DNA from: Chondromyces crocatus | GTDB taxonomy: Bacteria > Myxococcota_A > Polyangia > Polyangiales > Polyangiaceae | Length of the DNA: 64,000 nt | Direction: 5' to 3' | Assembly: GCF_001189295.1 (NCBI RefSeq) | Contig: NZ_CP012159.1 | Location: forward strand, 1,240,001 to 1,304,000 | Part shown: piece by piece, positions 45,901 to 54,639 of the stretch | Numbering within the stretch: position 1 is the first letter of the stretch | How the letters are laid out: each line of letters starts with the position of its first letter | Program-made: the position numbers and the translations under genes | Notes under the pieces: model-generated | What the model was told of the DNA's origin: nothing | The model's input: only the letters and a program-made list of their open reading frames with translations | Databases searched by the model: none

Positions 45901-47944
45901 CGGGCTCACTCACCAGCGAGAGCGCTGCCTGCTGCACACGGTCGTGGGCAAACCGGAACCCACGTCCCCCTGGCGAGGTCAGCACGAAGCTCCCGCGGAG
46001 GGCCTCGTCGAGCGCGGTGAGTGCCTCCTCGTCGGGCAGCGCGAGCACCGTCGCCAGCGATTCGCCGTCGAAGCTGTGGCCCAGGCACGCCGCGAAGGTG
46101 AGCGCGCGCTGGGTCCACGGCGCGAGGCGACCGAGCTGCTGGACGAGCAGTACGGCCACGTCCGCCGCGTCGGCTGCCGCAGTGGCGAGCGAAAAGTCGG
46201 CCTCGAGGACGCCGCTTTCGGCGTCGATCGAGAGCGCGCCTGCCTCGTGCAGCGAGCGCAGGAGCGTCATCGCCGAGAGCGGATTGCCTCCCGTACGCGC
46301 GAAGATGCCCGCTGCGACTTCACCCACACGCGAGCCCGGCAAGCGCAGCGTGTCCGCCGTCAGGGCCGTGATGCCATGGACATCGAGCGGCGCGACCTGC
46401 GCCTCCTGGAGCGGAACACCGGCCTGCCACAGGGCGTCGAGCAGCTCCCGGATCTCGGCCGCGCTCCCCCCTGCACCCTCGCCGTCGCGCATGGCGACCA
46501 CCAGCAGTAAGCCCCGGGCGCGCCGGCTCAGGAGCAGCTCGCGCAGAAGCCCGACCGACGCCGGATCGAGCCACTGCACATCGTCCAGCAGCAGCGTCAG
46601 CGGCCGCGCTTGCTCCGCGACGGCGGCGAGAGCGCGCTCGATGACCAGCACGAGCCGGTTCTTCGCCTCCTCCGGCTTCAGCTCCGACGCTCCAGGCGTC
46701 GTGTCGAGCAGCACGCCGGCTTCCGGGACGAGGTCCACCAGCACGCCCCGATTCGGCCCGAGGGCGTCGGCCATGTCTTCGCGCAAGCGCGCACAGGCTG
46801 CGGGACCGTCCCGCCCGATGTCGACGAAGATCGCGCCGAGCGCTTGCGTGAGCGGTGCGAACGGCGCCGCACGCCCCGTCTGTTCGCACTTGCCTCCCCC
46901 GACCCGACCACCGCGCCGTGGCACCTCTGCGGCGAGGTCGCGCAGCAGGGCCGACTTGCCGATCCCGGGAGGGCCGGTGAGCACGACGACCTCCGCCTCT
47001 CCCTCCGCCGCGCGATCCAGCGCGTCGCGCAGCAGCGCGCGCTCCTCCTCCCGCGCGAACAGCGCTTCGGGAGGCGATAGCGCCACGGGCACGTCACGCG
47101 CGCCCAGCGTGAGGTCGGGGACGTGGCCGACATCGTGGAGCCCCAAGGTGAACGCCTCCAGATCGAACAGCAAGCCGGCCGCGCTCTGGTAACGATCCTC
47201 GGGGGCCTTGTGGAGCAGCCGGAGCACCAGCGCGGCGACGACCGGTGGCAGCGACGGGGCGATCGTCCGAGGGTCACCCGGCGGCCGCGCGAGGTGGGCA
47301 TGGACGAGCTCCACCGGGTCCGTCACCGTGAAGGGAAGCGCGCCCGTGAGCAGCTCGTACAGCGTCACCCCCAGCGCATACAGATCGCTGCGCGCGTCGA
47401 CGCTGCGATCCATCCGCCCCGTCTGCTCGGGGGCGATGTACGCGAGGCTGCCCTCCAGCGCCTCGCTGCGTCCTACCGCGTCGCGGCGTACGGCGAGGCC
47501 GAAGTCGATGAGCTGGACGGCACCCGACACGAGGTCCACGGTGATGTTGGCGGGCTTCACGTCGCGGTGAATCACGCCGGCGCGGTGCACGGCCACGAGC
47601 GCGCGCGCCACCCCGCTGCCGATGGTGAGCGCATCGACGAGAGCGAGGCGACGCTCCCGCAAGATGCCATCGAGGGGGCGCCCGGGCGCGCTCTCCAGCA
47701 CCAGCGCGAGGCCCCCGTCGAGGCCTTGCAGGGCGACGGCGCGGGGCACCGAGGGTGACGCGATGCCCTGCAAGATGCGGTGCTCGTTCCGGAGGCGGGC
47801 CTCTTCGGGGCCACCGAGGTGGTGTGCGGGCAGCGCCTTGACGATCACGCGCGCGCCATCGGCGCCGCGGACGCCGCTGTACAGCACGGCGGCGCCACGA
47901 TCGTGGAGGATCTCGGTCAGGGTGACGTTGGGCGGTTCGCTCAT
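42947..47944 (-). CDS. Giant kinase-ATPase-GAF-STAS signalling protein
   Basis: A 1665-residue soluble multidomain protein. Residues 1-270: Hanks-type kinase with degenerate glycine loop (ILHDRGAAVLYSGVR) but HRDVKPAN at 126-133 and IDFGLAV following. About 295-800: an AAA_16/predicted-ATPase module with Walker A near 322-331 (VVLTGPPGIGKSALLRDLA) and a MalT-like winged helix. About 800-1310: long helical TPR-type region. About 1320-1480: GAF (AERALLLVERNGRWSVEA; RRAGILYLENNAARGAF). About 1480-1540: coiled coil. About 1541-1655: RsbR-type STAS (VVLLDVTGMKGTGGSVASSL). No transmembrane helix. This order matches large myxobacterial PknK-like sensors; the stressosome-type STAS end suggests binding of a partner kinase or anti-sigma system. 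Confidence 0.93.
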   Translation of the reverse strand: MSEPPNVTLTEILHDRGAAVLYSGVRGADGARVIVKALPAHHLGGPEEARLRNEHRILQGIASPSVPRAVALQGLDGGLALVLESAPGRPLDGILRERRLALVDALTIGSGVARALVAVHRAGVIHRDVKPANITVDLVSGAVQLIDFGLAVRRDAVGRSEALEGSLAYIAPEQTGRMDRSVDARSDLYALGVTLYELLTGALPFTVTDPVELVHAHLARPPGDPRTIAPSLPPVVAALVLRLLHKAPEDRYQSAAGLLFDLEAFTLGLHDVGHVPDLTLGARDVPVALSPPEALFAREEERALLRDALDRAAEGEAEVVVLTGPPGIGKSALLRDLAAEVPRRGGRVGGGKCEQTGRAAPFAPLTQALGAIFVDIGRDGPAACARLREDMADALGPNRGVLVDLVPEAGVLLDTTPGASELKPEEAKNRLVLVIERALAAVAEQARPLTLLLDDVQWLDPASVGLLRELLLSRRARGLLLVVAMRDGEGAGGSAAEIRELLDALWQAGVPLQEAQVAPLDVHGITALTADTLRLPGSRVGEVAAGIFARTGGNPLSAMTLLRSLHEAGALSIDAESGVLEADFSLATAAADAADVAVLLVQQLGRLAPWTQRALTFAACLGHSFDGESLATVLALPDEEALTALDEALRGSFVLTSPGGRGFRFAHDRVQQAALSLVSEPERHVIERDAGRRLRAKAGVTPGDETLFSAVALLNGAGALITDPDERLTLARDNLHAGQRALGRAAFAAAQRFYEAGAGLLDEFLWKRDHDLAFALLSGRSECEAARGDAASARACLDALDGRACTPEERLRVAAVRVDLSMREGRNTEAVAVGCEALRVAGIDLPPTEEARRDALTAAVAEEVLALERSPPEARLAARSMTDPTALSTERLLLALGMPAYFISSSLFGLLGSQWVRLLRQHGHSRLSAMGYANFGAFLTTMAGGAEAHAFGRLALDLVDQQQNQTIACKVTETVCGNILFLFEPLRDVLGHFPTAMRAGLDAGDLLHVNHICGHITPMRVALGDPLREVVAQTEELIPLVDRYGDVFSMACLRVAQRTARALLDEPREPPGQEPPGDEPDAWSEAAIDEIFRREDFANLAGFYRTQRLVVRVFDEAWSEAFAEAEAAEAKGPYAPGQFFATELAFFASLARLEVAPPGPDTPQDQLAAHRADLRAWARSCPETYAARHLLIEAEVARTRGEELTAMRLYDEALSAARSGEMLRDEAITAERCAAFHAGHGRSRIARAYLADALTAYRRVGAGGKVRRLEERLSRRVSAEVTGGEAAVTATAGASALLDATAAIRAAQAITTEVVLARVVERLLRIVAEVAGAERALLLVERNGRWSVEAHLGPDDVRGERGTTGDDEAPHPAAGSRGRNGHQNTLGKATGFPVTIVRQVARSGGPILLADAARADAFVLDPFIERFKPRSVLCMEVAHAARRAGILYLENNAARGAFAPDRIEPLRAITAQAAIAMENARLYEQLEATTADLRESNAWLEEAVARRTAELRRELAAREAAEEARARLTEEIISAQQERIAELSAPILPIAEGVVLIPLIGSMDESRAAVVLGAALDGASAWSARVVLLDVTGMKGTGGSVASSLVRTARALALLGAEAVITGMRPEVARELVETGAELLGVTTRSSLRSGIAYALRNAAGGRRR

Positions 47945-48120
47945 GCGAGCGCCGCATCATGCCGGCCCCTGCTGAGCACGGGAACCCAGGAGGACGCGGA
48001 ACAGGCGAACCGGGATGCGCCCGGTCGGGGGGCTGCACCCGGTCGAGGGGCCTCTGGGTCTGGGACGATGGAGGACGTGCCTGCTGCGAAGGTGGTGGTT
48101 CGTGCGATAACGCCACGCAT

Positions 48121-48651
48121 ATGGTGAAGTCCTCGCCCCTCCCTCGGCCCGCCCTCGACCGCGGACGACGTCAGCCCGGCTCTGCGCTCTGCTTCGTATG
48201 TGGCAAGGAGAACCCGCACGGCCTCCACGTCGACTTCTTCGATGACGGGCAGTTCGTCTGGACGGAGCTGACCCCTGCCGAGCACCACCAGGGCTGGCCG
48301 GGCGTGCTTCATGGCGGGATCATCTCGGCGGTGCTCGACGAGACCATCGGTCGCGTGGCGTTCTTGCATGACCGCTGGGTGCAGACGGCACGCCTCGAGC
48401 TGCGCTACCACAAGCCTGCGCCACTCGGCCGGAAGCTGCGCGCCGTCGGTGAGATGACCCGGGACGCGCGCCGCTTGATGGAGATGCGCGGTCACCTGAT
48501 CACCGCCGACGACGGCGAGCTGCTCGCCGAAGCGAGCGGCACCTTCGTTCGATTGCCGGACGACGCACGCGACGACCTCGCGCGCCGTCTCGGTGGTGAT
48601 TTCGCGGCGTGGGAGCAATGGCTCTCCCAGAATCGCGCCGCGAGGTCGTGA
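48121..48651 (+). CDS. PaaI-type hot-dog thioesterase-like protein
   Basis: A 176-residue single hot-dog-fold protein. LCFVCGKENPHGLHVDFFDD opens the domain, and the thioesterase-type HGGIISAVLDETIG (with HGG and the acidic Asp-Glu pair) is at residues about 63-76. The CFVCG start recalls the group that binds acyl-CoA and has an N-terminal Cys pair of unknown use. Substrate unknown: acyl-CoA or acyl-ACP by family. ATG at 48121 gives MVKSSPLPRP. It is divergent from the giant kinase across 176 bases and has no operon partner. Confidence 0.9.
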   Translation: MVKSSPLPRPALDRGRRQPGSALCFVCGKENPHGLHVDFFDDGQFVWTELTPAEHHQGWPGVLHGGIISAVLDETIGRVAFLHDRWVQTARLELRYHKPAPLGRKLRAVGEMTRDARRLMEMRGHLITADDGELLAEASGTFVRLPDDARDDLARRLGGDFAAWEQWLSQNRAARS

Positions 48652-48810
48652 GCGCTTCATCGCGCATGTCACACCTCTGGACGTCGGCATTGTCAGGTGA
48701 ATTCGGACTCGTAGGGTGCGTGAATCGTGCTAGCTTCGTCCGCGCTCCAGCCAGGAGGAAATGCGCGATTCGCGCGCGTTTTTCGGCTGACATCCAAAAC
48801 GAGGTGACCT

Positions 48811-49233
48811 GTGAACGGACGCAAGATCATGGCTCTGAGCGCGATTGCGCTGATGGTGTCGTTTTCGGTGACGGCGTGTGGCGTCGCCGACGAGCAGGGA
48901 GACGAGAACGATCCCATCTCGTCCGAATCGACCGATAACGATTCTGCTGCGCTCGAAGGGGATGATGACAACCTGATCGGCAGGCAGAAGTGCGGCAACA
49001 ACGAGTGTGGCCCGGGCACGTTCTGCTGCAATGCGAGCTGTGGCGTCTGTGCGCCCAAGGGAGGCGCGTGTACGCAGCAGGTGTGTGATCCTGTCGCGAA
49101 GGTAGGCGAGGATCTCACCGTGGGCGAGGTCTGCGGCAGCGTCATCTGCGGCAAAGGCCTCTCGTGCTGCAATGCCAGCTGTAGCCGCTGCGTGCCCAAG
49201 GGAATGATGTGTACGCAGGAGGCATGTAACTGA
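48811..49233 (+). CDS. Cys-repeat lipoprotein
   Basis: A 140-residue lipoprotein. MNGRKIMALSAIALMVSFSV leads to the lipobox Cys of TACGVADEQ near residue 23; an acidic spacer follows (residues 27-55). The mature part carries two copies of one Cys module of 30-35 residues: CGPGTFCCNASCGVCAPKG and CGKGLSCCNASCSRCVPKG, each ending CTQ.xC. With eight cysteines per module, several disulphides are expected outside the cytoplasm. Such CCNxSC lipoproteins recur in myxobacterial genomes; function unknown. GTG start at 48811 is fixed by GAGGTGA 3-9 bases upstream. Confidence 0.85.
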   Translation: MNGRKIMALSAIALMVSFSVTACGVADEQGDENDPISSESTDNDSAALEGDDDNLIGRQKCGNNECGPGTFCCNASCGVCAPKGGACTQQVCDPVAKVGEDLTVGEVCGSVICGKGLSCCNASCSRCVPKGMMCTQEACN

Positions 49234-49401
49234 ATCGTGGCGATTGCCACATTGGCTGGACCTGCGAAGGCTCCCCTGTGGCGTCATGACCGTCGACTGG
49301 TGAATCACCTGTTTCGGTAGCGGTCGCCTGGATCATGCATGGCAGAACCGCTCCGAGCGGGGCTGCAACGGTGATCCAGCCTCCGGAATCCCGGAGACTC
49401 G

Positions 49402-52400
49402 TTGCAGATCCTGAACGCTCGCGGCATCGTCGCGCCTGCCGTGACCTCTCCCGAACAGCTCTCCGCGCGCGCTGCCTGGCGTCGGCTTCGCCGTGCCGGG
49501 CTCGGAGCGGTGCTCTCCGCCGCCGTCGCGGCCTCCGTCGCCGTGCCGGCGCAGGCGAACGAGCGGCTCGCGTGGATCAGCCCAGGCCGCGCCCGTGCGG
49601 TGACCTGGAGCGGCGCTGCGGCCCCTGGAGCGCGGGAGCTCGACCCGAGCAAGCCGGTCACCCTCGCGGCCGAGGAGCTCCTCGTCCTGCCCGCCGACCC
49701 GGGTGACCGCTTCGAGATCCGGGGTGACATCGCCGCTGTCGGCGTCGGCGCGGGGCTCGGGGACGCGCCCGACGCCATCACCTGGCTGCCCCTGCCGCGG
49801 CTCGCCGCCGGCCGTCGTGAGCTGGGAGTCCAGCCCTGGTCCTCCGCCAGGTTCCTGGTGGTCCGTCCGGCGGTGACCCCCTCGTCTTCGTCCTCGCCCT
49901 CGCCCGTGTTCTCCGTGCGCGTCGCTGCTCGAGAGAGCGCGCCGCTCGCCTGGTATCGCCTCGACGAGGACGTGGCCGACTGGCTTCTCCGTGGCGGAGC
50001 GGCCCCCTCGGCGCTCGTCCTGCCGCTCGACGAGACCGGCACGGCGCTCGCGGAGGCGCGGCCCCTGCTGCGCTGGGTCGAGGCGGCCCGCGACGCGCTC
50101 GCCCCCGTCCCCGGGGGCGCGGTGACGACCACCGCGGCCACCTGGCTCCTCGGCCGCTACCTCGAAGGCTCGCTGCGCGTGCGACCGCTCGTCGAACCCT
50201 ACTTCCTCCGCCGGAGCGTCGAGGTCTCGGGTGGCGTGGGGGAGGCGCCGCTCGATGCGGCGGAGCACGCCACTCCCTGGCGGCTCGGAGCCGCGGCCGT
50301 GAAGCCCGCTGCACGGGCGCCGGGGGCCGACGGCGAAGGGGCGCGGATCCGACTCACCTCTGCGGCCGACGTCCTGCGCCTCGGCCTGCGCGCGCGCGCC
50401 TCGGGGCCAGCGCGGGTGATCGTCCGCGCCGGGGGGGCCGTCGTCCGAGAGATCGCCTGGCGCACCTCGCCTCGGATGATGGACCGGGAGCGCTGGACCG
50501 AGCCCCGCTGGCTCCGCGCCGTCCTCCCCACCGGGGCGCGCGAGGTCACCGTGGAGGTCGTCCAGGGCGAGGTCGCCGTCGCGGCCATCGGTCACCGGCA
50601 GCGTGTCGGTGTCGCCGACTTCTTCGAAGCCCGCCGGGATCGCGCCGAGATCCTCGAGCGTGCCGCGCAGGGGAAGGAGCTTCCCGCGGCGCTCGCCAGG
50701 GTGGACGGGGCGCCCTCGCGCGCCTCCGCGCTCGCCGCCCTCGCGCTCGCCGCGCCCTCGAAGACACTGGCCTCCACGCGCGTCCTCGTCCTCGGCGAAG
50801 CCACCCGCTGGGCGACGACCCCTGCCGAGGCCCGCGAGCGCGCCAGCGCTGCTTTCGTGGCCGCCCAGCGCATCCCCGAGGCCATCGCCGCGCCCCTCCT
50901 TCGCGCCACCCTGGAGCGTCTCGCCGCCGCGCATGCCGACCCCATCGCGCCCACCACCGAGCCAGGCGTCGCCGCCGCCTCGCTACCGTGGACGGGCTGG
51001 GGGTCCACCCTCGCCCTCCGGCAAGGCGTCGAACCGGACGACGCCGCCGCGATCACCACCCTCGGCGAAGCCCTCTCCGCGCCTGCCGACGGACGGAGGC
51101 CGCGCGCCCCGGGCGACGCCGACCGCTTCGCAGCCGCGCACGGCGACATCCCGGGCGCGGCCACACGTGCACGTGACGCCTGGGCCCGCGAGGGGCGCTG
51201 GAGCGCGCTCGACATCGCCGCCGGGGTGACCGTCTGGAGCTCGCTCGAAGAGCCGACCGACGAGCTCCCCGAGCCCGCCCCCGTACCGCCAGGGTCGACC
51301 GCGCCCGCGCCTCCCCTCTGCGACGTCGCCGGGCCGAGCGGCATGCGCTGGACCCTGCTGGACACCCCGCGTACGCGCATCGCCGTGGACGCCCCGTCGG
51401 GCACCCACGCCCGCGTGCTCCTCCGCGGCGCCGGTCACGAGCCCGAGCCCGACCTCCAGGCCCGCATCGACGGCATCCCCCTCTCGGTCCACGCCGCCGC
51501 GGGCGTCGCCTCCGTGGTCGCCGTTGCGCCCGGCGAGCGCACCTTCGAGCGCCCCCAGGGGGCCCCTGTCCTGCTCGCGCGCATCCCCCGCACCGGCCAG
51601 GCTCCCTGTGCCTCCCTCCGCGACATCACCCGCTGGGCCTGGGTCCAGGGCGAAGCCGCCTTCCTCGTCCCCGACCGCGATCGCGCCACCGTCGCCCGCC
51701 TCCTCATCGCCCCCACCCCCGTCCTCGCCGCCGCCCAGCGCGCCCCCTCGAACGCCTCCGCCTCGCACCGCCTTCGCGTCACCTCGGGCGACGCCACCTA
51801 CGAGGCCTGGGTGCATCCGGGCGCGACCGGCGCCATCGAGGTCCCGGTCCCCGTCGGCGCGAGCGAGCTGCGCATCGCCTCCGAGAAGGGCGTCCTCCTC
51901 CGCGCCTCCGCCCGGTTCCACCCGGCTCTCCCGCCCCCCGATCGAAGCACCGCCCCCCGCAGTGGCGCCGAGAACCCCGACGCCACAGCCCTCCTCGAGC
52001 GCGTCCGCGCCGAGACCCGCGCCCTTCGCACCGCCCCCGACAGCGAGCGCCTTGCCGTCAAAGAGCGCCGCGCCACCGCCCTCGACCTCCTCGGCTTCCC
52101 CGCCTTCGCCGCCCTCGACCGTGCCCCGCCCCTCGAACCCGGCGACCTCGAACTCGAAGCCGCGCCCACCCTCGCCTTCACCTTGCCCCCGGGCACCCCT
52201 CCCGTCGTCCCCCTCGGCCTGCTCGCGCGCCTCGCCCCCCTGGCCTTGCCTCCCGATCTCGGCCCCCTCCGCACCGCACGGGGCGCGCGCCTCGAAGGCG
52301 AGCTGCGCCGCGGCATCGACGCCCTCACCCCCACCGCGGCACGCTCCTCCGACGCCGACGCCCTCCTGCTCGCCCTCCTCGCCGAGCGTGCGGGGAGCGC

Positions 52401-54621
52401 CCGCCTCGGCAGCGAAGCCTATCTCCGCGTCGGCCTGGCGCAGCGCGACGGCCGCGTCCTTTCCCGTGCCGCCACCCTCGCCACCGACGTCGCCGCCGAA
52501 GAAGGCGACCGCCTCCTCACCCTCCGCGCCTTCGCCCTCGCGGAGCTGGCCTCCCAGGCCTCCACCGCCCGCGCCGAGGCCGGCGACCCCTGGCCCGACC
52601 CTTCCCCCGCGGCCTTCGCCCGCCTCGCCCCCGTCGTCTCCTGGCGCGCGCCCCCGCGCGTCGACCTCACCGCCGGCACCGCCAGCCTCGACGTCCGCGT
52701 CGGCCCCGAGCCCGACCAGCCCTTGCCGGCCCGCGTCCGCCGCGCGCTCCTCGACGCCCCCGACCGCGCTTTGCTCATCACCGAGGGCGCTTATGCGCAG
52801 CTCCGCTTCGACCGCCCCACCCCGCTCTCCCTCACGCTCGACGGCGCCTGCCGCCTCCTCGACCCCCAGGAGACCCCCTGCCAGCTCGACGTCCGCGTCG
52901 ACGGCGAGCCCCAGGCGTGCGCCCCCATGAGCCCCGACCAGCCCCCGGGCATGCTCCGCTGCGTGATCCCCGTGCCCAGTGGCCGTCACCGCGTCGAGAT
53001 CCGTCCCCCTGCGGACAGCTCCATCCTCGCCTGGGTCCGCGGCGTCGCCGCATCGCAGCCCTATCCCGGCCGCGTCATGTCCACCTGGAGCGACATCGAC
53101 CCGACCCGCCCCCTCGAGCTCGCCTTCGCCGGCCCCACCGTGGTCCGCCTCCGCGCCCGCCCGGCTTACGAATGCACCCGCGCGAGCACCACCGCCCGCG
53201 GCGACGATCCCACCTGCCGCCCCGACGTCGCCACCACCGCCCCAGGTGGCGCGCTCCGCTTCTCCGTCAGCACCCTGGGGGGGGCGGGTGAGCCTCCCGC
53301 GCAAGGCGCGTCGGGCAGCCCCGCGTCCAGCTCGAAAGAGGCTGCTTCAGCCTCTGCCGACGACACCCTCGTCGAGCAAGGAGAGATCTCCCTCGACCCC
53401 ACCGAAGACCCCTGGGCCCGCCGTGCCGGTGTCACGCGCGCGCCCTTCTTCTGGCTCGGCCAGGAGACCGAGCGCCGCATCGCCATCCTCGGCGACGGCC
53501 CCCACATCCTCCGCGTCGCCTCGCCGGCCGGCCGCGCCCTCGTCCGCGTCGAGATCGCCGTCGCCCACAAGCCCCCGCGTCCCCGCGAGCAGCCCCCGCC
53601 GCTGCCGCCACAGCCCCTCGAACCCACCGATGGCCGCCGCCTCCGCTGGGCGCCCCCCGTCGGCGAGGACCCGGACGAAGGCGCTCTCTTCCTCGGCGGC
53701 TACATCCGCACCACCGACGGCAACATGTCGGACGAGGACCTCCGCGCCGGCATCCGCTTCTACGAGCTCGGCGTCGACGCCAACCGCGAGATCCTCCCGG
53801 GCACCTTCTGGGCGGGCGCCTCGGCCTTCACCCGCCTGCGCACGGGCACGTCCAGCCTCGGCGCCGAGCTGCGCCTCGACACCGCCGGCCGCGGCTTCAT
53901 CCCGGCCCTGAGCGCCCGCGCCCGCCTCGTTGCCCAGCCGCCAGCCCTCGGCGGCCGCCTCGGCATCTCCGCCGCCTGGGCCATCCCCATCGGCGAGGTC
54001 ACCCTCATCCCCTGGGCCAACGCCGCCCTCCTCGCCGTCGACGACACCCTCGCCGGCCGCCCGGACGCCGACCGCGACATCTACACCATCTACACCGCCG
54101 AGCGCCGCACCCTCGCGAGCCTCGGCGCGCGCTTCCGCTTTCGCCCCACCGTCGACGCCATCGCCTCCATCGGTCCCGCCGTGCGCGTGAGCCCCCTCTT
54201 CACCGCCGTCGACCGCATCGACCTCCGCGCCGACCTGGATGTCCTCCACGGCCGCGACCTCTGGCCCTGGGTCCAGCTCGGCTGGGTCGGGAGCTACCGC
54301 CCCAGCAATGCGGTGCGCGAAGAGGCCTTCCTCCGCAACACCTTCTCCCTCGCCCTCCAGTTCTGGAGCTGGTTCGCCCGAGGCCACCGCGTCACGCTCG
54401 GCGGCGAGACGGCCTTGCTCGTGGACACCCCCGCCTCCGTCATCGAGTCCCCCCGCTTCGGCCTCGCGCTGCTCCTGCGCTACGACTGGACCGGCAGCCG
54501 CGGCCTCCGCGACCTCCCTCCGCGCGACCTCCCCTTCCGCGACCGCCTGGAAGAGGGAAGCGGCGTCGTCTACCGCGAGCCACCCGCCACCGAGCCCCGC
54601 TGGGACGATGGCGAAGAGTGA
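49402..54621 (+). CDS. Very large exported protein with probable C-terminal outer-membrane barrel
   Basis: A 1739-residue protein. A signal peptide precedes PAQA-NE around residue 51, so it is exported. Residues about 55-400 and 650-900 hold beta-rich, jelly-roll-like segments; about 400-620 and 950-1150 are helical (LASTRVLVLGEATRWATTPA). A hydrophilic Ser/Pro linker lies near 1290-1330. The last 300 residues show alternating strands of outer-membrane type (GYIRTTDGNMSDEDLRAGIR; RVTLGGETALLVDTPASVIE), consistent with a beta-barrel, though the end is a charged tail (RWDDGEE) rather than terminal Phe. Start TTG at 49402; GTG at 49441 would give a tighter signal peptide. Family not recognised; neighbours give no role. 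Confidence 0.75.
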   Translation: MQILNARGIVAPAVTSPEQLSARAAWRRLRRAGLGAVLSAAVAASVAVPAQANERLAWISPGRARAVTWSGAAAPGARELDPSKPVTLAAEELLVLPADPGDRFEIRGDIAAVGVGAGLGDAPDAITWLPLPRLAAGRRELGVQPWSSARFLVVRPAVTPSSSSSPSPVFSVRVAARESAPLAWYRLDEDVADWLLRGGAAPSALVLPLDETGTALAEARPLLRWVEAARDALAPVPGGAVTTTAATWLLGRYLEGSLRVRPLVEPYFLRRSVEVSGGVGEAPLDAAEHATPWRLGAAAVKPAARAPGADGEGARIRLTSAADVLRLGLRARASGPARVIVRAGGAVVREIAWRTSPRMMDRERWTEPRWLRAVLPTGAREVTVEVVQGEVAVAAIGHRQRVGVADFFEARRDRAEILERAAQGKELPAALARVDGAPSRASALAALALAAPSKTLASTRVLVLGEATRWATTPAEARERASAAFVAAQRIPEAIAAPLLRATLERLAAAHADPIAPTTEPGVAAASLPWTGWGSTLALRQGVEPDDAAAITTLGEALSAPADGRRPRAPGDADRFAAAHGDIPGAATRARDAWAREGRWSALDIAAGVTVWSSLEEPTDELPEPAPVPPGSTAPAPPLCDVAGPSGMRWTLLDTPRTRIAVDAPSGTHARVLLRGAGHEPEPDLQARIDGIPLSVHAAAGVASVVAVAPGERTFERPQGAPVLLARIPRTGQAPCASLRDITRWAWVQGEAAFLVPDRDRATVARLLIAPTPVLAAAQRAPSNASASHRLRVTSGDATYEAWVHPGATGAIEVPVPVGASELRIASEKGVLLRASARFHPALPPPDRSTAPRSGAENPDATALLERVRAETRALRTAPDSERLAVKERRATALDLLGFPAFAALDRAPPLEPGDLELEAAPTLAFTLPPGTPPVVPLGLLARLAPLALPPDLGPLRTARGARLEGELRRGIDALTPTAARSSDADALLLALLAERAGSARLGSEAYLRVGLAQRDGRVLSRAATLATDVAAEEGDRLLTLRAFALAELASQASTARAEAGDPWPDPSPAAFARLAPVVSWRAPPRVDLTAGTASLDVRVGPEPDQPLPARVRRALLDAPDRALLITEGAYAQLRFDRPTPLSLTLDGACRLLDPQETPCQLDVRVDGEPQACAPMSPDQPPGMLRCVIPVPSGRHRVEIRPPADSSILAWVRGVAASQPYPGRVMSTWSDIDPTRPLELAFAGPTVVRLRARPAYECTRASTTARGDDPTCRPDVATTAPGGALRFSVSTLGGAGEPPAQGASGSPASSSKEAASASADDTLVEQGEISLDPTEDPWARRAGVTRAPFFWLGQETERRIAILGDGPHILRVASPAGRALVRVEIAVAHKPPRPREQPPPLPPQPLEPTDGRRLRWAPPVGEDPDEGALFLGGYIRTTDGNMSDEDLRAGIRFYELGVDANREILPGTFWAGASAFTRLRTGTSSLGAELRLDTAGRGFIPALSARARLVAQPPALGGRLGISAAWAIPIGEVTLIPWANAALLAVDDTLAGRPDADRDIYTIYTAERRTLASLGARFRFRPTVDAIASIGPAVRVSPLFTAVDRIDLRADLDVLHGRDLWPWVQLGWVGSYRPSNAVREEAFLRNTFSLALQFWSWFARGHRVTLGGETALLVDTPASVIESPRFGLALLLRYDWTGSRGLRDLPPRDLPFRDRLEEGSGVVYREPPATEPRWDDGEE

Positions 54622-54639
54622 CCTCGGCGCGCTCGGGTT

